DNA from: Didymodactylos carnosus
Taxonomy: Eukaryota; Rotifera; Eurotatoria; Philodinida; Philodinidae
DNA: 22,993 nucleotides
Assembly (NCBI GenBank): GCA_905250885.1
Contig: CAJNOQ010002705.1
Coordinates: 1 to 22,993, forward strand
Reading direction: 5' to 3'
In this document: in pieces, positions 8,305 through 18,381 of the stretch
Position numbering within the stretch: position 1 is the stretch's first letter
Layout: the number at the start of each line of letters is the position of its first letter
Made by a program: the position numbers and the translations under genes
Notes under the pieces: generated by a model
Told to the model about the DNA's origin: nothing
Database searches by the model: none
Seen by the model: only the letters and a program-made list of their open reading frames with translations

Positions 8305-10898
8305 TCAACGAGTTTTTAATATAGCCGAAAATTTTACACTTTCTTTACTTCTAAGCGATAATGTTGATACTGAATGTGTTCGTCGAAGAGATTTTTTTGC
8401 CGTTTTAAGGGTGTTATTGTCAATATTCATCCATTGTCGTTGATGACGTGTTTTTTGTAACCAGAAACAACGTCGACACATGATTTTAATTGCATAACGA
8501 AATCTGGCATTTGTTACTGAATAAATAAAAAAGTTAATGCTATGATTAATCATCAATAATAAATTTGATGTAAATAACAAATAGACGAAAAAGAGTGTTT
8601 TTGTACGACCACATGAACCTGTGTCAAGTAGATCGAGTAGTGTTCGTATGAGAACAGGTAATTGACAAACAATATTACAAAAACAAATGATTAATACCAT
8701 TTTTGTTATTTTTGATTTTGATCGAATACGTTGAGCAATTACTTCAGAATGTAGTGTTAACGTTAATGCATTTTTTTCACCAATTTCTTGACCAACTACA
8801 CGAAGTAATATCAACCATAAAATGACACATACTACCCATGGACCGAGCAAAGATAAAACAGCTGACATTAGTTTAATTATATTTTGAATATGAGAACTAA
8901 ACATAAAATACCAATGGAAATAATAAGGTGTAATGGATAATAAACTTGAAATAAATATGATAATGAGAGCTTTTTTTTCATTTCTACTTGAACAGTAGAC
9001 CTGTGAATATAAGGGTTTGACAACGATAAGTAAACGAAATGCTGTTATTGTTACAACGATCCAATTACTCGCAAAAGTGGCTGCAGTAGCCAGTGGCATA
9101 ACGAATGCAATGACATGTTCATTTGTTACTTTGTTACTAGCATAATAGTAAATGATTAATGGTATTGTAGCGATGGTTGGAGCTAAAATTTATTTATAAT
9201 TTCGAATATGGCATAATATTTTAAAACAAAAAATACATACCAATAATATCACTAACAGCTAGGCCTTGTAATAAATTATTAATTCCGCATTTTCTCATCA
9301 ATCGTCGATTTAAAACAATTAATGTAAGCAAATTGCCTATTAATAGAGGAGAAGAAATAAACAATACATAAGCAAAGTTTAAAGACAATAAATGAAGTTT
9401 TTTTTATACCAATGTCACCAAGGAACATCAACAATATTTGAAATACACCCCAAATAATGCGTCCAGATTTTCCTTGCAATATTTCATCAACAAGTTTATC
9501 TAAAAAAGACATAGATTCATATAGCTGACATCTTTTGGTTCAATTATCATTTTTTTTCTGAGGTTATCTACTATATGATTCAATTGAATACAATTCATGT
9601 ATCTCAAATCTGATCACAGCTAAAACTATACTTCAGACGGTAAATCTTTCAATTATAAATATTTCACCTAAAAGTTCTCAAAAAAAAAACATTCAGATTT
9701 TGTTTCACATATAGAATACTTTTGATAGAGAAGAGAGTGAGTGCATAATTATGGCATTCAGTTATAAAAATCAAAGCATTTTCTGTTTTTTAAATACTAC
9801 TAATACATAAAGTTGAAAAAATATTATACATTTTTATCAAATTTCTAATCTTACAATGAAATGTGTAGTTTAATTAATACAGTTTTCTCAACTACTTATC
9901 ACACGCAGTACTACGGGAATTAGTACAAACTTGATGACTATTTACCAGCGCATGATAAAAAAAATTTAAAAAGTCTTAACTTTCAATGAATTCAATGAAG
10001 CACTTTTTCGTTTTTGTTTCAAGTTTTTAACTATTGTCATTCATCAGTTTTTCACCACCACTCTGTTTTTCATTGGGCCACATTACGACCCTCTTAAATT
10101 TCATCCGATCGAGTTAGAAATTTTATCAGAAGTACTCAAGATCATATCGCAGAGATATTTTATGGGAAAATTTTTTAAAGACTTTTTCGGGTTGAGTTTT
10201 TATGAAAAATACTGAGAAACGTCTCAGAAATCAAGTTTTTCAAGTTTAGAAATCTTATAACTCGGTACAGAAAGGTCTAAAATAAAATTCCAAAGAAATA
10301 CCTCTGCGATATGACCTTGAGTACCTCTAGTAAAATTTTTAACTCGATCGGATGAAATTTAAGGGGATCGTAATGTGGCCCAATGAAAAACTGGTGAACG
10401 GCAATAGTTAAAAACTTGAAACAAAAATGAAAAGGTGCTTCATTGAATTTCAATCAGTTCTGAAAATATGAAGCCTTAGTGAGTTTTAGTTTTTATTTCA
10501 CAGCATTTCTACAGAAAGCCCAAAAAGAGGGAGGAGGGGAGGGTACAATCATGTATACAATCTCTTTTCTGTCGGATGAAATACGATGTGAAACAATCTG
10601 TCAGGTATGTGCAGATGTGTGTGTCCTGGAATAAAATAGAAGTTTTGTTTTCAACGAAAAATAAGTTTTGACATGTTACGCTATTTCATCACATACGATA
10701 GTGAGGAGACTCTGTTAAATAGAAGCGTCTATCAATACTATTTATATTTTTATTGATTAACCAAGTTTGTTTGAAATATAGATCAACAATTTGTTTACAG
10801 TTTCTCGTACAAATAAATTAAAAATAGTAAATCTTACCGGCACAAAGTGATGATATGTTGTTGTTATTTTCTAAAATTTGTGATGATTCTGTTGTCAT
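8305..10898 (-). CDS. Class A GPCR, FMRFamide-receptor-like, with a 1-base frameshift
   Basis: Exons on the minus strand: 10898-10838, 9499-9241 and 9182-8305, joined by GT-AG introns of 1338 and 58 bp. The protein is 398 aa if one A is discounted in the 8-A run at 9405-9398; as written, exon 2 changes frame there. Visible: extracellular N-terminus with NIS glycosylation site (Asn14), TM1 with GN (75-76), TM2 with LAVSD (100-104), TM3 ending FRL (155-157) in place of DRY with KPL after it, TM6 with CQLP (279-282), TM7 with NFFIY (323-327) in place of NPxxY, then a Cys/Arg-rich tail and a Ser/Thr-rich end. The TM6 and TM7 forms are those of FMRFamide/myosuppressin-type receptors, which sense neuropeptides at the plasma membrane and signal through G proteins. 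The TM3 and second-loop cysteines of the usual disulphide are absent. Ligand and G-protein coupling cannot be inferred. Confidence 0.85.
9986..10453. mobile_element. Inverted-repeat (MITE-like) element in GPCR intron 1
   Basis: Two arms of roughly 215-230 bp face each other. They begin at the outside with ATTCAATGAAGCAC and run inward through GTTTCAAGTTTTTAACTATTG, CATTGGGCCACATTACGA, AAATTTCATCCGATCGAGTTA and CATATCGCAGAG. The left arm is about 9986-10215, the right about 10235-10453, with almost no unique centre, so the RNA would fold into one long hairpin. The element accounts for about a third of the 1338-bp intron. It encodes no protein. Confidence 0.8.
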
Positions 10899-10914
10899 AT
10901 TGTTTCAAATTTAG

Positions 10915-10930
10915 CTAAATAAAACAATAA
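10915..10930 (-). promoter_or_regulatory. Acceptor-like site just upstream of the GPCR start codon
   Basis: On the minus strand a T-rich tract ending TTTATTTAG at 10915 lies 16 bases before the ATG at 10898-10896. It would serve as a 3' splice site for a 5' UTR intron or for spliced-leader addition. Both occur in small invertebrates; the sequence alone cannot choose between them. Confidence 0.35.
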
Positions 10931-12350
10931 AATATATTAATTAACTTTTTAAAATAATATTTAATATTATACCATTCAGATTACTGATTGTTAAAGTTGT
11001 TTGTTTAGTACAGAGGAGAAATAAAAAGAATTCGACTACTCTTGTCTCTCATGTTTCTATCGACCGTTTTTCGCTTCAATAATGAGATCGTATAAAATGT
11101 GTCATTAGGTAAGATACTTGATGTTTAAACCATAATATGTGTGTCTATATGTCTGACGCTTTTTAAAGTTTTATGATTATCAGCAAAACCAAACACAAAA
11201 ATTTTTTCTTTTTCTAAAACATTTATGATACGAATATAGAATAAATGAGAAAAGTTTATAATTATCAAAGTAAAATGGTTCATGCATTATGAAGAATAGG
11301 AACAAAACAAGAAAAAAAAATATTAATTATGAAAAAAACGAATACAGCACTAATGATTTACGACTGTAAAAAGAAATAATAAAAACAAAAGCATACACCT
11401 TCTTAAATTTGACGTCATAGTTTTTTTGAACATGTTCAAACTCTTGAAGAATAAAATTACTAAATATAATAATTTAAGCCAAGTTTCACATTAATATTGA
11501 ATAAAAAAATCTTGTGAAAAACTTTAACTTTTTAATCCACTTCGTCGATAAAAGTTAAGCAATTATGACATGATAACATGATGACTTGAAACATGAGCCT
11601 TCTATATAAGACGATAAATGTATTAATTATAAACTATGCAATAATACCAACGGTATTATTTGAAAATTATTAAATAATCTCGTATAATCATGCGAGAATA
11701 ATATTCGCATGTCATGTATATTTGAAAATTATTAAACGATCTCCTACAATCATGCGATAATAATGATTCTGTCTCTTTAAATTCTATTACGCTTGAACGA
11801 AAAACGTTAAATAACAGTAGTTTCGTAGAGATATTTTATTTATTTATTTTCTCCAGAGAACAAGTGTGCGCAAAAAGTAGAAGAAGCGTCTTGCGATTAT
11901 GCTTTGCTCTTATAAAAAATCTTCGATTGTTTCCATCATCAAATAACACGGGAGATGAGGATATTTGGTGCTATATTTTTTGGCAAGACGAATCTGAACA
12001 ACAATAAAAATTGTACTGAAATACTCAAAAAAAGAGAATTATTTCTATATATATTTTTTTAAAGCTAACGACAATTTTTTTTCTTTCTTCAAAAATAGAA
12101 GTGAACATCTCGACATAAGAGTATCCGTAATCATTGTATTTTAAGTTAATGTTTTACGAAACCGAGATACATTAATAGAATTTCGAAGTAAACACTGAGA
12201 AAGCAAGTGAAAGGATCCATCCCCGTTTGAAGAATATGTCACCTGACATTCACATGGAAATATATCGCTTAACTAAGAAGATTTTTTGTGCATATAAAAG
12301 GATAGAATTTTATTAACTACATTAAATTAATTAAAGTCCAAGTTTCCATT
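10931..12350. other. Gene-free AT-rich stretch upstream of the GPCR gene
   Basis: Presumed to include the GPCR promoter. Apart from the direct repeats and hairpin at 11657-11764 I see no gene, RNA or mobile element. Long A and T runs are frequent and no open frame has protein-like composition. Confidence 0.4.
11657..11764 (+). repeat. Two tandem ~46-bp repeats with a hairpin between them
   Basis: TATTTGAAAATTATTAAA followed by a diverged ATCTC...AATCATGCGA segment occurs at 11657-11703 and again, offset by 62 bp, at 11719-11764. The first copy's CATGCGA pairs with TCGCATG at 11705-11711, giving a 7-bp stem with a 9-base loop. This is a two-unit tandem duplication. Confidence 0.65.
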
Positions 12351-12620
12351 GTGAAAGGCATAGGTATTCAACTCTTCAATGTAAAAGTGCGTTTTAACTC
12401 TAATTTAGGGTCCCTAAAATCACCTAAAAGTCGACTTTCTAGCTTCATTCGCGATGGATACACGGTTATTGCTTCACGACCGCGTTACATTCGCTCAACC
12501 CACACCACAATCGTAGAAAATCGCATCTTATTTCGCGTGACTTACAGCAAACGCATTATGTGATCCCACCGTGAATTATTTCAGCGACTCACGTCGCAAC
12601 GGATGACAAGAAAGTCGATT
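12351..12620. other. Locally GC-richer segment without a clear gene
   Basis: This segment is visibly less AT-rich than its flanks, with CG-containing words (CGCGATGG, GACCGCG, TTTCGCGTG, CACGTCGC). The plus-strand frame is open from about 12351 to 12563 (70 codons) but has no ATG near its start and its product matches nothing I recognise. It may be the remnant of a gene or of a mobile element of different origin. Confidence 0.3.
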
Positions 12621-12992
12621 TGAACAATTTTGATACACTCAGTAAAATTGTTTCTATACAATATTCTTTTACTCTTTTGCAAAAACAAACGATTAGATAC
12701 CCTTAAAACTGAAAAATTAATGACTACGGTACAGCTGGAAGTAAACTGAAATAAAAGAAACGTTTCATGATTTTAGCTACAGTAGCAGCACAAATTTTCC
12801 GTATATTGTAAATTTTTTTTCTTTTGATCTTAACTCGATAAGAAAGAAAAGCTTTTAACAAGCGGTTTGCATCGAAAAATTGTCTTCTCTCTATTATATT
12901 TTCAAAAAAACAAGTTAGAAATATTCCTTGTTGCTCTTTGTAGACCCATCAGACTAAAAAGTAAGCTTATTCAAGTCGGCAAAATTTATCGT

Positions 12993-13635
12993 ATAGTTGA
13001 TAAAAATCTTTTTTTTACTTATAAGTACGAAAAACATATTAAAACTACATGAGTCGATAGAAGCGAGTGTGAACTACATTTTGGTAAAAAATAATAATTC
13101 TGAAAAGTTTCTTTCCATGGGGTGAAAACTCGACTTTAAGTTCAAAGGGCCTTACTCTTCTGCTTAACTACTCCGGCACATTTTTTATTATTGTACCAAA
13201 AAATGATTTTAGACGTCATCATGTCAAAATAAAGCTTTGTGATCTAACTGCTGATGTTAAGGCTAAGTGTTTATTGATTTCAAAAAATGGCTTTGACCTG
13301 TCCGTCTATGTATGTTTCTCAATGATGTCAATTTCTCGATTAAAAGATGGATCAAATTCCTTAATTTAACTTCCAGACTACATTTATCTTAGTTTTTGAT
13401 ACTTTTTCGAATGGCTTAACCAGAATATTTTTCCACTCTCTTATTCCTAAGATTGAATAGTCAAACTGAAGAGTAAGGCCCTTTGAGCTTAAAGTCGCGT
13501 TTTCACCCTGTGGAAAGAAACTTTTCAAGATTATTTTTTTTACCAAAATGTAGTTCGCGCTCGCTTCTATCGACTGATGTAGTTTTAATTTTTTTTTTGT
13601 ATATAACGTAAAAAAAGATTTTCATCAACTTTACC
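12993..13635. mobile_element. Inverted-repeat (MITE-like) element, ~640 bp, ~180-bp arms
   Basis: The left arm (12993-13175) and right arm (13445-13635) are inverted copies. Shared words running inward are GATAAAAATCTTTTTTTAC, ATTAAAACTACAT, AGTCGATAGAAGCGAG, GAACTACATTTTGGTAAAAAA, GAAAAGTTTCTTTCCA and AAAGGGCCTTACTCTTC. Identity is high apart from small indels. The ~270-bp centre has no recognised coding sequence. Apparent open frames here simply run through the arms. Confidence 0.8.
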
Positions 13636-14012
13636 AAACATTTGTGTCGTCACCCGTCAGAAACGCGCCGTCAGAAATGTATTAATGTTTACCTGTTTTA
13701 TGAACATTTCAAAATATAGTGGATCAGAATGTCTTTCTGATAGCTTTTGATGGGAAATTACTAGAAACCTGCGTAATTTCCCATTAGATAGTGAAAAACT
13801 AATATATTCTAAAACTTTTTACTCATTCTGAATTATTTTGAATGAAGTAATGAAAGCAGAAGATGAATGGCTTTTTCTTACACGACTGAGAAAGGAAAAT
13901 TTCTAAGTTTCTTTCAGCAGTTGGCAACCTCACCAAAAAGATCAGGATCATTTAAAATTCTCGGTTCATAGATAGACAAGTCACAATTTTCTCTACAAAA
14001 CGTTAAAAATTG
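13636..14012. other. Gene-free stretch with one hairpin
   Basis: AT-rich DNA with no open frame of note. It holds the perfect hairpin at 13750-13784 and nothing else I can support. Confidence 0.4.
13750..13784. repeat. Perfect 12-bp hairpin
   Basis: ATGGGAAATTAC at 13750-13761 pairs exactly with GTAATTTCCCAT at 13773-13784 across an 11-base loop. There is no U-run or gene end next to it, so it does not look like a terminator. It could be a very small palindromic element or a structured RNA part. Confidence 0.7.
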
Positions 14013-14242
14013 CAAGTGTTCATCATTTTCCTGTTAAAATTTTCTTAATGAATGTACTTGATGCCAGCCAGTATTTGATTACTTGCCAAGTTTCCTCATT
14101 TAGTAAGTACTTGAAACAAGAACTTGGCAAGTGTTTTTCCTTTCCAAGTTCTTGTCTAAGCACCCGCCGAGTGTCATCACTTGATCCACTTCAGTCATAT
14201 ACTTGGACGAGTCAATCAGTCTTTTGTTGTGCATCGGCAAGT
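14013..14242. repeat. Cluster of ACTTG/CAAGT pentamers
   Basis: At least ten copies of ACTTG or its complement CAAGT occur in about 230 bp, some as facing pairs such as ACTTGCCAAGT and ACTTGGCAAGT. Spacing is irregular, so it is not a plain tandem repeat. Random expectation for one pentamer on two strands over this length is below one. Possible roles are a transcription-factor binding cluster or remains of a short palindromic repeat. Confidence 0.6.
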
Positions 14243-14331
14243 TGTATATAAACTTCGCAATATTAATCAATATAAATTCAAAAAATAAATTTAGATATTT
14301 TTACTGAGGTGAACAAAGTACAATTTACTAC

Positions 14332-14380
14332 ACTGTAAAAAAGAACAAGTGATCTAGATTACTTCTTTTTTTTTTACAGT
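14332..14380. repeat. 49-bp near-perfect palindrome
   Basis: ACTGTAAAAAAGAA at the left is mirrored by TTC(T)nACAGT at the right, around a centre with AAGTGATCTAGATTACTT. One arm has a longer T run. The ACTGTAAAAA end resembles the tips of many small DNA transposons, so this may be a minimal element whose two ends have fused. Confidence 0.65.
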
Positions 14381-15200
14381 CTAGGGTTATCCATAAAACA
14401 TCGACTATATTTACAAATAGATAATAGTTTTCCTCACAAACTTTTACTATACTTTGAGAGATCAATTTTGAACGAAAAAATTGGCATAAACTACCTGTGT
14501 TTACATAGAAAAATAGATAAGGTAAAAATGATAAAATATAAAAAAAGTTTTTATGTATCATCAAATAAATATATGGAGCTTCACTTCATTTTCCTTTTAA
14601 CTTTTTTCTACAATAAAGAAAAACTAAAAGCTATATAAAATATTTATCGTCTAGTGGAAAAAAAAGAGAAACATTATCTTCCATCTAACAACTACCGTCA
14701 ATATCGTTATTAAAATATCTATATTGTGTTACATGAATCGCGAGGGTGTTAGCACATCCATTTTAACCAAACACTCATAGTTAAGAAAACGTTGTCAGAG
14801 ATTAAAAAAAATAAAAAATAATTTTTTTGTATGATAATTTCCCAAATGACGTCTGTATTATGATAATTTTAACATAACTTACATATTCGTGAGGTATTAA
14901 AACAAGGAATGGCAGATGTCTTTTTCATAATTATTGTCTGGTTATGTCATTCGTTGAATTAAAACACATTTGTTGAAATAATCAGCATTCAGTATAACAA
15001 ACAAAACACAAAAATATTTGCCGAAAAACAAATTACTATTTAAACTAGTGTATATGCCACTTGAGTGTTGTTTAACTATAGGAAATATATTTTAATAATA
15101 ATTAATATATTATGCAACATAATTTGTATAGGTGTGTACATCAGAAGTGCTAGCATGATGTAAGACGTTTGTCTTGATCATTTTCTACAATAATAAATAA
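14381..15200. other. Gene-free stretch
   Basis: Very AT-rich sequence with no gene, repeat or structured RNA that I can support on either strand. Confidence 0.4.
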
Positions 15201-15201
15201 A

Positions 15202-15334
15202 TCGGTGGCGGTGGCTTAGCCCCATTAAACAATTTTGCCCCTTCGTCGACAGCGTCTAAAAAAAGTTGTTCGATCGGCGGTGGCGGCTAAGAGATTTCTG
15301 TGAAATTATTCTATCGTCAGCGGCGGGGCTAATT
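15202..15334 (+). repeat. Three degenerate GC-rich copies of a GGCGG...GCTAA motif
   Basis: TCGGTGGCGGTGGCTTAG (15202-15219), TCGGCGGTGGCGGCTAA (15274-15290) and a third copy TCAGCGGCGGGGCTAAT (from about 15317) share a pattern and stand out sharply from the AT-rich surroundings. The spacings are about 72 and 42 bp, so the repeats are not regular. No open frame joins them. Confidence 0.55.
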
Positions 15335-16607
15335 ACAATATAACTTTTTATTTTTCAAATTTCTCTAATAATTCTGGCTTAAATTAGTCTCATTCGATAG
15401 AGAATCCGAAACTATATATGTCATATTATTTTTACGTTGGCAATCCTTTTCATTTAGCCACTGTAGAATATTTATGGAATGTAGTACATGGTTTTCCTAG
15501 GTTTGCGTCATTATCAACCGCCATTTCATTCAAATGAAATAGCAGTGAAAAGGGGACCCCTCCTTTTATATCTTTGTAACCTACAGGATTATTGTTAAAA
15601 ATAATACTATAAAAATTTTTCATTTAAAAGTAAGTTAGATCAGTGAAGTCTTAGAGTGCAGTTAGGGGAAGTTTAATTAACAGTCTTTGAGCCCTAACTT
15701 TAGTCTGACACTTCATATATAATAAATGCTAACTTTGATAAGGAACAACATTCCAATTCTCTGATGTACTGTAAGGTGAGTAAAAAAATGATATTAATAG
15801 AAGAAACCTGATTACTCATAATCAAAGACATAGTTACAGAGTTAGGAAAACAGAATGCGTAGTTTTGAGACTGGTTATAATATGATTATAATAACACGGA
15901 CAATAGGTTCAGTCTCATTTCTACTCTAATTATTCCCGACGGTGTCGTTGATGCAGGCATCAGAATTCAACTCCTTTTTTGCAGCGCGAATCGGGTAGAT
16001 GAGAGTGAGTCACTTAGAAACATCCGTCGGAATTTAGGTTCAAAATGATCGCTCAATTCTGATGAAAATCTCGAATTCTAGTTTTAATGGAACTCTGACA
16101 ACCCTCAAATACTTTGACAAGTGACTTTAAAATGGGATTTTTTCTGAATCAAAAGGGCTTCTCAAAATACTGTAGGTGTATTTTGAAATAAATATATTAT
16201 TTTGAATGAATGATCCTCCATTGAGTTAATATGATGCTCGGTTATTTTAAAGAGAAACCAACTATTGTTCGCTGATGAATTAATGGAAAATACTATCATA
16301 AATCTCTTCTTTATCTTATAAAAAGATTATTCTAGTACATGAATTTTTAACTGTAGAATTATGCTCTGACGAATTCAAAATACGAAATTCCTTCCTTTCC
16401 CGACCTAATATGTTGCGTTTCTAGGACTGTAGTGTATGAAATAATTGATAATGGTTAAAACGTTCTATATTAGAAATCAGTTGCATAGCGAAACGATTCT
16501 GCTGTTGAATGTTAATAGATTAATGGCATTGTTTGACAATAGCAAAATGCGATTTCTACACCACATCTCATTACAGTCAAAAAATTTGAAATTTTAGCGA
16601 GTTTAGT
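15335..16607. other. Gene-free stretch
   Basis: No coding sequence seen. A loose inverted pair lies near 15646-15717 (TGAAGTCTTAGAGTGCAGTTA against a diverged copy ending ACACTTCA). The rest is AT-rich single-copy-looking DNA. Confidence 0.4.
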
Positions 16608-16714
16608 AATAGCCCGAAGAATTTTCTATCAGGATTTTCCAGAAACCCTGCTATCAAGTTTCCTCATAAAATGGCGGTATGCACCTCATCTGATAGAAAA
16701 TTCTTCGGGCTATT
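16608..16714. mobile_element. 107-bp element with perfect 25-bp inverted repeats
   Basis: The 25 bases at 16608-16632 (AATAGCCCGAAGAATTTTCT then ATCAG) are the exact reverse complement of 16690-16714, across a 57-base centre. Perfect arms imply recent insertion or repair. A diverged third half (GAGAATTTCACGGGCTAT) lies near 16878-16895, suggesting a larger, partly deleted element. Confidence 0.65.
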
Positions 16715-16926
16715 CAAAACAGTATTCAGATTGGTTGCAGCTTTTGATGGAAAATCAAAAACAAAGGAGTTCTTATGATTATGATACACTGTGCTGCATA
16801 TATAGGACTCAAACGCTTCTTTTGCATATCTTTAATGACTGGCTCCACCTGCCTCGATTTCTCACCAGCTCAGTTTGCAGAGAATTTCACGGGCTATCCA
16901 ATGATATTCTTTTGAAAAATATATAG

Positions 16927-17881
16927 TTTTTCACTAAGACAGAAAAGTGGATGCTTATGTCGACCGTTTACTTCGACTTCGGTCTCAAAACTTTCTCTAG
17001 CAAATTTGCTTATCCCAAACTTTTGACGGTCATTCCAGTTAGTACACTGAGAGTACTATCTACTGCAAGTAGACCGACTTCAGTGTAAGTTCATAATAAC
17101 GAGATCGATTGCTCACAAAAGTACTCCATGACGCTCCGTCTCGGTCTTGCTGTAATGTATGGGGTAATAGGTATATGTAATGTTTGCATGTCATTATATG
17201 GTAGACATCAAGTACTACTTATCCTGAAAAAATCGCGGTGTCATCTCGTGCGAAATGTACGCTTTTCACGTGCATAACTTCTCGAACTTTACTCCAGTCG
17301 AAAAAATTTCATATCTACAGAACAAAAAGTTCGGGAAGCCTACAAATTTGGATTTATAGGTTTTCGACCGTGCTCTATAAAATGAGGCTATTTGAAAAAA
17401 AATTTGAAATGGTCATTGAGCTTGGCTTGTCATGGTTTATATGCAATTGCATGGACATATCTCGACTTTCAGAGTGGGGTGGAACTAAAACATTTTCACG
17501 CTATGCATAGAAACGCGCAAAGTTTCTTGGGGAGCACCAGCTTCATATTTCAAAAAAGCAATTTCCTGCAGGAAAAGATCCTAGGAAATAAGATGCTGGT
17601 TACCGTCACTCACTTTCATACAATGAGGACCAGGAATATTTAGAAAAAAAGTTGAAGTTAAAATTTTCCCTTTTTTTGGAACGGTTATCAAGTTGGATAT
17701 GGTGGCTATCTTTCCCTTGAATATCAACTTCTTATCACTAGTGAAACAGTGAGAAAATCTAGAAAACTCGCTCAAAAATTGACCAAAATAGCGGAAATTA
17801 AATGAAAACTTAATTGTTCATAAACGTTAAAAACAAAACCGATTTTCTGTTCTTTGAGCTAGTAACTAATAACTAAAAGTT
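16927..17881. other. Gene-free stretch with a long hairpin
   Basis: Overlapping open frames at 17238-17643 have no recognisable composition and overlap each other, so I do not call genes. The hairpin at 17044-17086 is listed separately. The rest looks like old repetitive DNA. Confidence 0.35.
17044..17086. repeat. 43-nt imperfect hairpin
   Basis: ACACTGAGAGT pairs with ACTTCAGTGT at the base with small mismatches, and TCTACT pairs with AGTAGA around a GCA loop at the tip. It is shorter than a typical pre-miRNA and has no flanking stem that I can extend confidently. Confidence 0.45.
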
Positions 17882-18153
17882 ATCTGAATTGAATAGTTTT
17901 TGTCCGGGATTACACCAAACACATTTTTAGACCTTAGGAAAAAACCTTTTCAGTACCTTTGGAACAATTTCTGCATACAAAACTATCCTTTCGTTAGATG
18001 AACTTTACTCAGAGTACTGTCATTATTTTATCGCTTTCGCTCAGAGCAACCCTCAACTATTACATATCGTTTAATAGAGAATTTCACGGATCACAAAATG
18101 GTATATCAAATATTGAGAAGAAAATATAACTTGGTAGTCTAACATTGAAAATA

Positions 18154-18381
18154 CTCTTGAGGGTCTCAGCAAATCGGTACCCTGTGAAATAACAATTGTC
18201 CCTCGGGCGATTAATGGGACCCTTAAAATAATCTATGGTGAGGCAATTTTCTCGATAGGACACATTTTTCTGCTTGAAGTTTCACAGAGCGGGGCACTTA
18301 AAGTGTCCCATTCATCATTTATCACAGTGATTTTAGCTAGCGTGACAGTTGTTTTTTGAGAGTGTAGGTTAACAAGCAAAA
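18154..18381. mobile_element. 228-bp insertion in the left arm of the large element
   Basis: Aligning the two arms, TGAAAATA and TCAGGTTGTGTG are adjacent in the right arm but separated by this segment in the left. It includes short self-complementary words such as GGGACCC and CACTTAAAGTG. Clear target-site duplications were not found. It is either a nested insertion or sequence deleted from the right arm; the clean junction favours insertion. Confidence 0.6.

Noticed and set aside
9398-9405. Programmed -1 ribosomal frameshift at the A run
   Set aside because: The change needed is +1, the opposite direction from the classical A-rich slippery site, so error or mutation is more likely.
10526-10541. 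G-rich run GGGAGGAGGGGAGGG as a G-quadruplex
   Set aside because: It has only three runs of three or more G, with the second run just two, so folding support is weak.
12117-12129. 13-base word AAGAGTATCCGTA shared with positions 1-13
   Set aside because: With this many position pairs a 13-mer match is expected by chance, and similarity stops at once on both sides.
12351-12563. 70-codon open frame as a gene
   Set aside because: It begins at a GTG with a stop just upstream, has no usable ATG, and its product is unrecognised; only the GC-rich island is reported.
13361-13546. Minus-strand 61-codon open frame
   Set aside because: Much of it is formed by the right arm of the inverted-repeat element at 12993-13635.
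17238-17643. Two overlapping 80-90 codon frames
   Set aside because: They overlap each other in different frames, show no family motif, and have no convincing splice sites.
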